Assembly: GCA_002503045.1 (NCBI GenBank)
Contig: DAQW01000102.1
Span: 1-21,579, forward strand
DNA: 21,579 nucleotides
Reading direction: 5' to 3'
Source: Euryarchaeota archaeon UBA39
GTDB lineage: Archaea > Thermoplasmatota > Poseidoniia > Poseidoniales > Thalassarchaeaceae
Position numbers and translations under genes: made by a program. Below, one piece after another: positions 1 to 12,100 of the stretch. Positions within the stretch are counted from its first letter, which is position 1. Each line of letters opens with the position of its first letter. The notes beneath the pieces are model-generated. The model was not told where the DNA came from, made no database searches, and worked only from the letters and a program-made list of their open reading frames with translations.

Positions 1-25
1 AATCTTCATTTTTAGTCCAAAAAAA

Positions 26-56
26 GCGTTTTTTGATAGTGTTTCAAATTAAACGC
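26..56. repeat. Imperfect inverted repeat upstream of the giant gene
   Basis: The left arm GCGTTTTTTGA (26-36) pairs with the right arm TCAAATTAAACGC (44-56). This gives 11 base pairs with a two-base TT bulge (49-50) and a seven-base loop. The left arm includes a T-run (29-34), which in archaea is the usual signal for transcript release, so this could be the 3' end of an upstream gene outside the window. It could equally be an operator for the giant gene. The pairing is seen directly; the role is not established. Confidence 0.45.
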
Positions 57-72
57 ACCCATATAGTTATAG
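45..72 (+). promoter_or_regulatory. Candidate archaeal promoter (AT-rich TATA-like patch)
   Basis: Two AT-rich patches, CAAATTAAA (45-53) and ATATAGTTATA (61-71), lie 47-73 bases upstream of the ATG at 118. Archaeal TATA boxes sit about 25 bases before the transcript start. The second patch would give a leader of roughly 25-30 bases, and a G-rich GGGGT (106-110), seven bases before the ATG, could act as a weak ribosome binding site. Neither patch is a perfect TATA consensus and no clear BRE is visible. Confidence 0.3.
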
Positions 73-117
73 GGAAAATAGAGCCTCATATGGAGTACAT
101 ACAGTGGGGTATGTAAA

Positions 118-3100
118 ATGATGACGAAGAAAAACATGACTGCAAGCATTGGATGGCTAGTACTAACGCTATTGATGCTAGGAATGAGTTGGAGCGCCGC
201 AGTATCCCCTGCCACCGATGTGGCTGCGGATTCTGATGAGGTCGGAACTGTCGAAGAGACGTTCGATCCATTGGCGCTACCTGAGAATGACGTGCCAGTT
301 GGCCAGCAGGGGTGGGATCCCTCTGCGGAGTTAATTGGTAGCCGGACCGAGTCGGCCAAGACCTATCTCGGCGATGACGGAGAACGGGTGACGCTGATAT
401 CAGCTGGCCCAGTCCATTATCTCGAAGACGGGTCCTGGGCAGACATCGATCTGAATATGGTATCTACTGCCGATGGTTGGGAAGTAACGAAGAACACCTT
501 CGAGACACAATTCTCAGCTGATACTGGTGCTGGAATATCCGTTCAGGTCCATCCGAATGTGGATGATATCCGCTTCGGTGTCAACCCAATACCAATGTGG
601 TTCATGGGTGAAGATTTCAACCCAATGCCGTACATGGATACTCCTTCCCAAGAAGGAATTGAGACAGGTGCAAATGTAATTCGATATCCTCTAACAGACA
701 ATGCAGAGGTCGATTACCAAGTTTCTCAGATTGGAGTCAAGCAGACTCTCAACCTACGTGACATGCCTACTGTTCCTGACGGATTTGAGGGTCATTTCGG
801 TCTTCAAGAGACAATGATTCTCCCTAGTGGATATGCTCTATTCATTGGAGATGCAATGGTTGAGGATGCAAAATTGGTTACAACCAACGAGTCTATCGAT
901 ATTCGAAATATTGAGACTGGAGAAAGAATTGCAGTTCTAGAGCGTCCATTGATGTTCGATATGGCTACTGCTGAAAGCGATAATCCTGAAGGACACCTAG
1001 GTCTCTACGTTATCCGTGCATTCGGTGAAGTCATTGAGATTGCAACTGTCGTAGATACAGAATGGCTCCTCGCAGATGAGCGTGCTTATCCTGTACAGAT
1101 TGACCCGTCTCTTAGTGTCCGTGACCAGCGTACTGGTTATGCATACTACTACCGCTACACATCTTGGTGGGGCTCCACAACTTACGAGCGCGCATATGCT
1201 TCCAATTATTGGAACAGCATGCTTACATGCCGAGGTCGAGGAAGTAGCCAGTCTTGTACTACCAGTAGTTCTTACAGCTGGTTCTACCGTTACACTTGGT
1301 ATCGTTTCGATATGGCTAATGCACTCCCTACTGGTGCAACAGTAACTGATACTGATTTCGTCTCCCACGTTGGACGATATCGATCAGGTTCTGCCCGATT
1401 CCAAGCGACTGTTGTGAAGTCTGGCACAAGTCAGAGTTCCAACATGATTGATGCTAGCTCATATTTGTATAGTTCCGGACGTTACCTCACTACATACATC
1501 CGTAACAGCCCAGCATCAAGTTCAACAACTACTCTTAGTGACCCAGGTTACTATTGGTATGGAATGAATTCACGAACTATTGGTCTCAATACAAATGGTG
1601 TAGACGATGTTCAAGATGCAGTGGATGGTAATGGAGCAGGATCGTCAGGTAACATCCTGACACTTGCATTGAGGAACACAGCGAATGAGCCAGTTTGGTA
1701 TTGGTGTGGACACACCACTTACTCTTACTGTAACTCTGCAGGTGAATTGCCTAAGTTGGCAATTACCTACACTGGTGGATCCGACAGTACTCCTCCTGCT
1801 GCTGACTTTACTCCATACACTGGAGTAACCAGTTATCGTGAAGATGCTAGAACATTCTACATTGGTCTTGTTGATGGTAGTGGTGTTGATACCACTAGCA
1901 GTCAAGGTCCTCGGTTATACTATCGAGTTAACAACGGTTCATACAGTCAAGTCGCAGCTACTGGAATTGGAACTTGTGTTTCAGGTGCAACCTGTAACTT
2001 CAAGGCTCAGATCCCAGCAGTTAACTTAGGCGATTATGTTCAGTATTTCTGGGCATATCGTGACTTGTCAACTACTGGTCAGTCCGGTGGAAACACAGGA
2101 ACCACTCCAGCGGGTGGAACTGGAACTCCAGCGTCGATTAACTCTGGTGCAATCACGCCGTACAATTACTTTGTACAAGATGTTGAAGATGCAACTGCTG
2201 GCGTGAAAAAGTCTCAGATTAAGGTTGATGGACAAAGCAATTACTTCTATTATCAAGCAAGACAGTTTTATTCCTACCAAGTTACAATGTGGGAAAACAA
2301 CTACGAGTACATGATTGAACTCGATACCAGTTCTTGTGGTACTGGAACTAACTCTTGTTTCAAAACCAGCGGTTTGGTATGGAACGGTAAGTACATCGGT
2401 ACAGCTTCAAACACCTATACGACTTCTAATTCTGTCACAGCAAAGGTAGCTAGTATTCCTGGCATGACTTTCGCTGCAGACGATGGTCCTGGAATGAATC
2501 TGATGTATTATTGGGATACTACTACTGCTTCAATGGGAGTTCTAGGATTGGGTACTGCAACAGATATTGAAGATCCAGTTAGTGGTGGAACTACATACAC
2601 CAGTTTCTCTTCTGGAAGTTCTGATGATGGATATGTGCGTGTTGCAATTCCTCCAGACTACACAGGTAACTTCGGAGCAATACCTCTCAATGGTACAACA
2701 AGCCCATATTACTCAAGTTCAGCAAGAAACTTGGTTTGTGTAGGTACAAACGGTTACTTCTACTTTGTACGTGGTAACCCTGCTTACTGTACGACTTGGT
2801 TCTCTACAAGTTACAAGTTCAATGGATTCAATGTTGGTGCAACTGATACTCGTTTCAATAGTGCTGGTCATACCATCACTGCAAAGGCTAGTAACATCCG
2901 TCCAACACCTGACGTATGGGCTCCTGTCCCAGATCATTCTGGTCTAATGGACTCATACACAGATGATGATCGAACTGTTAAGTTCCCGATGACTGATGCT
3001 GGCGATCCACCTTCTGGTGTGAATGTCACTTCAGGAACTGATGCGAATGGTGACTTATATCGTCCATTCCTGAAATATCGTGTAAACGATATTGTTAACG

Positions 3101-6100
3101 GAACTGGATGGTCTTCATGGGCAGTTAGGGCATTAACTCCTGATGCTGGCTTCTCATCTTGTGAATTATCAGAATGTGATTGGTCAGCAACTATCCCAGG
3201 TGCAGAACGTGGAAATACTGTGGAATACACAATTCATGCTCGCGATAATGTAGGAAACATGTTGAACAGTACTGCTTACTCCTATGACTTAGTTACACCA
3301 ACTAAGGTCATGACAATTGAGTGGCATGATCAGAATTGTGGATTCGGTCAGCAGTATGCATGTAGCTGGCAGGTCAAGTTGTACGACGTCTCTAATGAGA
3401 TTGAGTTCCATTATGACACTGGAAGTAACATGTATTATGATTATGAGACAGTTGGATATCAAGCCCCTAATGGTGCAGATGGTGAAACTATCCTGCCTCG
3501 TGGTTCTGGATACCAAAGTGGTTACACTCCATCTCGATGGACAAACAACTACCGTATCGCTACTGATGGCAGTTCTCATGCATACGAAACATTCTCCGCA
3601 GGAATGACTGAGTTGTTCAATTACGATGAAGTCTTCACAGGTACTTCGAACGGTCGACCGTACACATACTACTGTACTCGCTACTGGAGCAGTTACCGAA
3701 ATCAGTGCAGTGAAGTCATAGACCTACCTGCTGGATTCGATTTCGAATACTTTGGAAACTCATACAGTGGAAACAACAGCCATAAGATTCATGCTCTCAG
3801 GCATGGAGCTATGCAGTTCTCCACTAGTTCCTCCAGTAATTCAGCCCAGATGATGTACTATGGTTGGGGCAGTACTATGCCTAGCCTACCATCGACCAGT
3901 AGTTACGTGAATAACGTAGATCTGGCTCCATGGTGGGGTTACTATGCATCATACTATTGTTACTACAACAATCAGAATGAGTGTTCAATCAGAACCAAGA
4001 CCATTCCATTCAATGGCGCAGGTACTGATGTCGCTGCAGACATCAATACTCCAACCATTTGGGATTTGGAAATGAGTCCGATTCGAGTGACTCCGTCAAG
4101 TGGTGATTATATCACTGTAAATGCGGACCTCACGATTGAATCCGGTGTAACTGTTGAGATTGCAGAAGGCAAAGGAATTCTATTCAATGGTGCTTGTAAC
4201 AAACTCCTAGTGAATGGTACTGAAGACCTACCAGTGAATATCACTGACTTAGGTACTACTTCTGCTAAAGCACTAGGTATGGCATTTACCAACGGATGTA
4301 CTACTTCTGGTGGGACAGATGATCGTCATGAATTCTATCATACGAACTTCGAGAACATGTCAGTTGCAATTAGTGCAGGTAGTGCATGGGGCTCTACTCC
4401 ACGTTACAACGGTAACGTCGGTGATTTCGTTATGGAAGACATGACCTTCGATAATGTCGACAAGGCAATCAGTCACGGCAGCGGTCAAGGTACTAGTTTC
4501 AACATGGAAAACTTCGCTATCTCTAATGCAGCAGATGCTTGTATGGACCTCCCAGAGGATGCAATTGTCGAACTCCGTTTCGGAACAATGGACGAATGTA
4601 ACACCAACTGGAACGATTGGGGCGGCGCCGTCGTCAACTATCCTGGTTCTAACGGTGGATCTCTCATAATGGAGAACGTAACAATTACTGATTCACGTTC
4701 TAACGGAATTAGTGTAGATTACGACGAAGTTTGGCTCAGTAACGTTTCGTTGACCATCCCAGATCTTCCTGTAGATGCAGGACGTCCAAGCTCTACTTGG
4801 AGTCCTGATGGTGCGATTTACCATGACGCGGATTCAACATCTGGATCAACATTCTATGGTTATGGCCTCACATTAGACGGATATTACAGAGGTGTGTATA
4901 CACAGGCAACTGATTCAGTCCATATGGAAGAGATAACTGGAACAGGATTGGAAGGATTCATTTCAGTGATCCCTGCTGGTCCGTCATCTTCAGTTACTGG
5001 TGCTACTGGTGAAGATGCAGTCTTTGACAGCATCACCATGAGTGGTAGCAGCAGCTCCGATAGTCAATTGTATTTGGAAAGGACTCGTCCTGATTCGATC
5101 ACAGATGTTGCGTTCACAACAACTGGTAGTGGACCTGGGTTGTACCTGGCAGGTAATTCACCTGATTCAGGTTCAGTTTCGGTAACCGACTTTGAAGGCG
5201 CTCACATGAGGGTCGTAGGATGCGGTTGGAACGTCGTTGCATCTGATGTTTCGATTGAAACAGATGCCACAGGTATAATCTCTAATTGTGCTTCTGCCTC
5301 TTCCTCGAATACAGTTACATTGAGTGTATTCGATATGGATTACACAGGAAGCAGTACAACAGTTGGTGCATCTTATGCTCAGAACTCAAGGTTGACCTTA
5401 GCCGATGGTACAATTGATTCGGACTTCGCGAACATTGGTTCTGCTGGCTTAGATGGTTCAGCGAGAATGATTGGTATCACCTATGGTACCACTGAGTGTG
5501 TGACTTCGTCCACGGCTTACTCTTTGACTACCTGTCCTGTAGAAGTTCTTCATATGAATGGTGAAGCATTTGTTGGAGGGATGGCTACTGTTGGAGTATT
5601 CCGTGTGATTAACCAAGTACCGACATATGTTGCTGACCACAGAGTTACAACAACAACTGTTGAGACTTCAGGTACATGTCCTGATGTATCAAACTCAGGT
5701 TCCTGTACGGTTACTGATGTTGCACAAGTCGGAAGTACGACAACCAATGGCAGTGGCCTTGCAGATGCATGGTTGATTACGAATCGTCTAGGTATGTCTG
5801 CATCTGGTACTACTGTGACAAATACATACACTGATCATTCATACAGCATTGGTGGAGGAGCAGGACAGAACGCGACTTCTCCGTCGGACATCTGGTACAC
5901 TTCCAATTACAATAGTCAAGGTCATGACTTGCCTTTGTCTGTTGGAGAGCGTGCTGACTTCCAGTTGGAAGCTTACCCAATGGATTGGAATGGTGCTGCA
6001 AAGGATTGTTCGTGGTTATCTACCAACGATTCCGCATCTTTAACAAACGGATTCTACACGTACACATTACAGATCATCACATTGTCTACTGACTTAGTCT

Positions 6101-9100
6101 TAGATGGTTGTGATTTGCATCTTAATGGTACTAAGTTCAGTGTGAACTCATCGGCAACACAAACTCCGACCATCACTCTGAGAAATGGTGCAAACATCCA
6201 CCTAACTGGTGGCGTTGCTTCTGGTGGTGTAGATGGATACATCAAGGGTGTAACCAGTCTGTACGGATGGCGCATGAACATCGAAGGTGGGGAACTTTCA
6301 ATGAATCATTCATTCATCCGAGACATGCATCAAGACTCTAGTACGAACAGTGGTCTATTGCTTGGCGCAGGTGCTACTTTGACTATGGAGAATGGTTCCT
6401 ACGCAGTAGGTTCCTTTGCAACCAACCCTACCATGGCTACAATCAAGGTTAACGGCGGTAAGTTGGTAATGGATGACTCGAAGGTCAGCAATAATCAGCA
6501 GACTGGTGTAGGTGTTCATCTTGAGCAGACATCTTCGTCTCTCCTCAATGACATTACAGTTGAGAATGCAGCTACTGGTATTGTGATCAGAAATGGTGCC
6601 CCTACTGTGAACGACTTTACATTGTCGAACAATGATGTGGGTGTAGAGAATTATGGTGGAATGGCATTGCCTACTATCTACAGATCTCCTCTACTTCAGG
6701 GACAGTCTGGATGGCAGACTCATGAAATTGATATCACAAACTTCGCTAAGGAGGATGATGTACTTCAGATGGCATTTAATTCAGTATATGCTGGTGGAAA
6801 CGCTCACCCGTACAACTACTACTCGAGTCATTACTACATGATTTACGATAGAATGAGAATTTATGCAGATACAGGCGACGGCAATGGCCTACAGTTGATT
6901 GACTATAGTCATAGTATGGCTATGAATACTGACGCTGACACAAGTGAGCCAGAACCTCCTCACTGGGACTGTAACGCATACGGTTACCAGTACAACCCAG
7001 GTGGTTCGTATCAATATGCATACTACGGATATATGCTGTCTCAAGGTCCAAACCAGTTGGCTTCCAATGGGACTGGTCCTCCTCTGAACTTCGGTTTCAG
7101 GATGACTGAGACTCCTGGTCTGACTACGAACACGAATTACTACCCATACCACTTCTGGGCAGGGTACTGGCCGAGTATTTACTACTCTGCATACCCTCGA
7201 TCTCCTGAGCAGTTATCAGGTGGTTCTGGTGGAATGTGGGGTTACTATGGTGTCTGTATGGATTACGCGTACCGCTTCGGTACTCCAAACCCATCTGGAT
7301 GGAAGATTGAGTTCCCTCCAATCAGCACACCTGGTGATGCATACACTGAAGTTGTTCTAAAGATGGATGTCTATCACAACAGAAACAACTACTTCCAAGA
7401 TAGGATTGATTTCCTAACTCGTGGTGGATCTACAGTTACCTCCATGGGTGATTGGCAACGTGAATTCGGTGTAGCAAGTCTAACCAATGGTCAGATTACT
7501 GGTAGCGATACTGGTGTGAAAATCTCTGGTGGTACTGCTGCAGGTGCATATGATACGCTAAATATCGTTGATCCAGCCAATGAAGGTATATTGGTGGATG
7601 GTTCTAGCAATATCGTATTCGATGACCTCACAGTCACTGACGGACGATATGGAGCTAGAATGACTTCTTCTTCATCTGGAAAGATGTCAATCACCAATGC
7701 TGACTTCGATAATCAGAGCCAGAGTGGTCTTGTACTAACTGGCGATGCTGGGCTTGCCTTCTCTGGAGAAATCAATGCATCTGCATCCTCAGCTATTCAT
7801 GTAACTACTAGTTCTGACACTGATTGGTCATTCAATGGTTTGACGATCAAGAATTCGGCTACTGGATTAGAGCATGATGGCTCTGGAAATGTAAGGATGG
7901 TTGATACAACCTTTGAGACAAATTCCAATGATATCACGATTGATGATGGTTCAGTTACCTTTGTTGAAGGAGAAATTGGAACAGGGTCAGGAGTATTGGT
8001 CAATGGAGGCGGTGTCTTCACCCGTGCTCGTTTCTATGATGTTACTCTAGAGGCAGATTCTTCTGCTGTTTCAAGTGCTAAGTTGAAGTTAATTGATGCA
8101 GATGGAAGATCGATCGATAATGGTAAGTCTGACTCTACAGGTTTAGTTGATAATCTTGAATTCGTTACCTATACCATCGATAATAGTGGAACTAACACAG
8201 CGAATCTTGCTGGTATGCGAGTTGCATCTGTATATCGGCATGCAACGGGGGCAAATACTGACTTCCGTTATGCTCTTGAAACAGTGACTTTAACTGATTC
8301 TCCAGGCAATGCAGATACTATAGACATGGCAGATTCAATTGATGCCCATGTATGTTATCGATACAATGGAAATTTCGGATTAGCTCAGTGCAGTAACAGC
8401 GTAGGATACGGTGGTACTGCAACTTTGGCAAGTGGTCTAGTACAGTATGACGCATACTATGCAATGGATGGCGAGCAAAACAACAAGGCAATCTTGATGG
8501 ATAACTCGTACAACTACATGGATGGTGCTGCTCAGACGTACTTCAACAACTCAATTATCTTCACAACCGGTTACAACAACGACAACCTTGCGTCGATACG
8601 AGTTGAGTATCCATACACTCAGAAGATCAACATGGATAACACCATTGTGGTTGGAATAGGTAGTGCAGGCAACGATAACCCAGGTGGATTCCATCTAGGA
8701 TACTCTGGAACATCGAACTATGCTGCTTGGAACGTTAACAACTCTGAGTTGGTAGGTCTTGCAGCTGTTGGTTCAGGTCGTGGATACTATGGTGCACCGG
8801 CTGAGTTCACTGTTACGAACAGTACACTGGCGCATTATACTCCTCCAGAGAAGACTAGTTCGTTCGGTTACGATCAGATCTGTATTACAACAGCAGGAAT
8901 TGCAAATGCTCTGATTGAGAATAACAAATTCTTCGATTGTGATGCAGGCGTCATGGTTCCTTACAACTATTATGCGTACAGTACGTACTATAGCGGTACA
9001 GGAACTGACGATTTGATTGTTCGAGACAACGTATTCACTGACACTGGTTCGATTGGATTGTGGATGTATCTAAACACGAAGTCAGACGATATCCTCTTCG

Positions 9101-12100
9101 AGGGTAATACAATGACTGGTAGTACATCACCTTCGTATGGTGTATATATCCAAGATTCAACTACTAACTCAATTGACGTGAAGGATAACGACATCAAGGC
9201 TGATGTTGGATTCTATTCCCGTAATGGTAAGCAGTGGGATGTTGAAGGAAACACCTTCCGCGGTATTGGAGATGCTTCGTTCCCAGGTGTGTATACACAG
9301 TCTGGTCATGGAACCATTATTGACAACACACTAATCGATGCAGATGGAGGTATATCTGTCTACAACGTTTTGGGGGCTAACGATGTTGAGATCGCAGACA
9401 ATACTGTAGAGTTCACTTCTAGCCGTGTACCAACTAGTGCAATGGGTATTCAGGTCGCTAACTGCGGAACCACTTCTGAGATTATCATGAGTGGAAACGA
9501 TATCGAGGTTATCTCGAATGGTCTTGTGGTAAATGGATGTACTGTAATTGACGATGGAAGTTCGTTCACCAGTCTTGGTGGAGCTGCACCTCGTGTTCAC
9601 ACTGTGGATATCCGTGCATCTACTTTCAGTCCACAGAATCTGTCGATTAACCTTGGTGACACTGTTCGATGGCATGCTACTGGATACTACAACGATGTGA
9701 ACTGTTACATGCACTCCACAACAGAGAACACAACTGGTTCTCCTCTGTGGGACAGTGGAATGATGAACAATGGAACTTACTTCAGTTACACTTTCAATTC
9801 TGCTGGAACGTACAACTATCATTCCGATAACTGTGCTGTAGATATGTGGGGTTCAATTGTTGTATCCAGTTCATCTGGTCCAGCATTGGCTTCTACTGGA
9901 ATCAATGTAGCAGGTAGTGCTGACGATGTTTCGTTGTCGAACACCTCGGTAAGTGGATTCGGCGTTGGAATCAGTATGACTGGTGGAGACCTGTACTTAG
10001 GCGGTACTCCTCAAGTCCGCTCAGGATCTGGTGCTCTAATTGTTGCTGACCGTGCAGGTATTGAAGCAGAAGATGTAGATATCACCATCAATGGCGCAAC
10101 CATAGAAGTTGACGACACAACTGGTGTCGCAGTTGATGCGGTTAGCACTGGTGGTACCACTCTCCTTGACATCACTGAGTTGTCAACAGATGGTGGAATT
10201 GGTGTTTTAGCTGATGGTCACAAGTTGTTCCGCTGGAATGGTGGTACAAGTGCTTCAGATACAACTCTGAAGACAATCAATGCAGCTACTGGTTCAATCG
10301 AGAACATGACATGGCCTAACACTGGTACCCAGATTAATGCGGGTCCATTCAGTACCATTACAAGCGTTGGAAACGGAGTCTTGGATTCAACTAAGTTGAC
10401 TCTAACCAGTTCCTCAATTATCCATGAAGGTAACCTATTGGATCTTGATGTGACTCATATGGGTACAGCAGCGACTGATGTCGGTCTAGTGATTCGTTCC
10501 ACTGAGGATTATACTCCTCTTGGAATTCCACTGGTAGCTCATTCAAGATCCGAGTATGTGAGCCCTTCGTGGCGCACTCGTGCCGGTGCTACCGTTGTTA
10601 CTGACGGTGACATGAGCGATTGGATTGGAGAGTACACTGCAGAGACAAACATTGCAGACGATATGATGCCTGGTGTAGTTGCTGAGAACACATCTAGTGG
10701 TGGTGGAATGAGAGTCACATGGGATTCATCCAATGTATACATTGGACTCACTGGAGTATCATTCACTGTATCTGATGGAATGGTATACCTTGACACTGTA
10801 GCTGGTGGAAGTAGCGTTGGAGATAACTGGTACGTCAGTCATAACCTGCCGTTCCAGGCTGACTTCATGCTATACGCAGAAGATGCAACTAGCTGGGGAC
10901 TCAAGCGTGTAACACCAACTGGAAATTGGGTGGATGTTACTGCAGCATGTACTGGAATCACATCTCATGTAGGGTTTGGATATCCTGGAGTTACTTCGTC
11001 ATGGAGTTTGAACTCTGAGTTCGCGATTCCATGGTCTTGTATCGGTTCTCCAACTGAAGATGTACGATGGTTAGCTACCGTACAGAGCGAGAATACTGGG
11101 CACGTCCTTGCTGTATTCCCACCACAAACATGGGATGCAGCGAATGCTACTGCTCAGAGTTTCTACGACTTCGGTAACTTCGATCTTGGTGGAGTTGACC
11201 TACCTGACGGAACATTAGATGACTTCTTGCTCATCTACCGAACCTATGCAGGTACAACAGTACCAACACCTGCTCGTCCTTACGACATCATCGTTAAGGT
11301 TCGAGATGCTGACAATAACTACTGGGATTGGGGAACTGAGACCAACGTTATGATGAGCACTAACCAGGAAGTTGAGATTGATATCCTACGTGCTAAGCCT
11401 GTAATTCAGAACCTTGTTGACATTACTGTTGACGAGGATACTGGTCTAACATCGATTAGTATGACTGATTTGGCTCAGGACTATCAGGATCAAGCAGCAA
11501 CCCTAACATGGGAAGTTGTTGATTCTGCGGCTAATACGCATACATACATTACACCGTATAGCTATGCTCTGAATGGCCATAGTCTAGATGTCACTACACT
11601 ACAGGATCAGTTCGGAGGTCATCGCTTGAAGGCCACAGTGACTGACAGTGACGGTTTGAATTCTACTCAGACTTTCCACTGGAACGTCACTAACGTGAAC
11701 GATAAGCCAGTAATGTGTAACACTGTACGAACCGACTGTACATTGATGATCTACGATGGAGGATCTGCAGAGACCTTCAACATCCGAGACGAGCAAGCTG
11801 TTGATGGAGCCACTGGTTTCACCATCCCACGTTCTCTTGGTAGTGTATACAATGTCTCTGGCAGTTTCATCATCGATATGGCTAACGAGAACGAGCAGAC
11901 GGATAACAACCCATACCCTGTACCTCAGACCTATGTTTGGAGTGCTAACGAGGGCGAATGTATTCCGTTCACTGTTGAGATGGCAAGTACAACTGACTTA
12001 CTTTTGACTGAGAATAGTACGAACGAGGACGGTGGTTCTTGTGAGATTGTTTTCGGTCTAAGTGATGGTGTGGATAGTGCTGATAACGAGTCGATTACAT

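Noticed and set aside
12..359. 115-residue reverse-strand frame over the leader and start of the giant gene
   Set aside because: It overlaps the signal-peptide region of the giant gene, has no ribosome binding site or recognised domain, and mirrors the composition of the opposite strand.
340..1782. Polymorphic toxin (Rhs/contact-dependent) system
   Set aside because: Only the N-terminal phrases match. There are no YD/RHS repeats, no toxin domain at the C-terminus and no immunity gene next to it.
4081..9590. Pectate lyase or other polysaccharide lyase activity for the beta-helix region
   Set aside because: The rungs fit the fold, but no catalytic Arg/Asp or calcium cluster of a known lyase could be assigned.
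9331..9822. 163-residue reverse-strand frame
   Set aside because: It lies wholly inside the giant gene across clear beta-helix and cupredoxin-like coding. Its low-complexity Ser/Thr/Val/Ile content is what the antisense of a Thr/Asn/Asp-rich gene produces.
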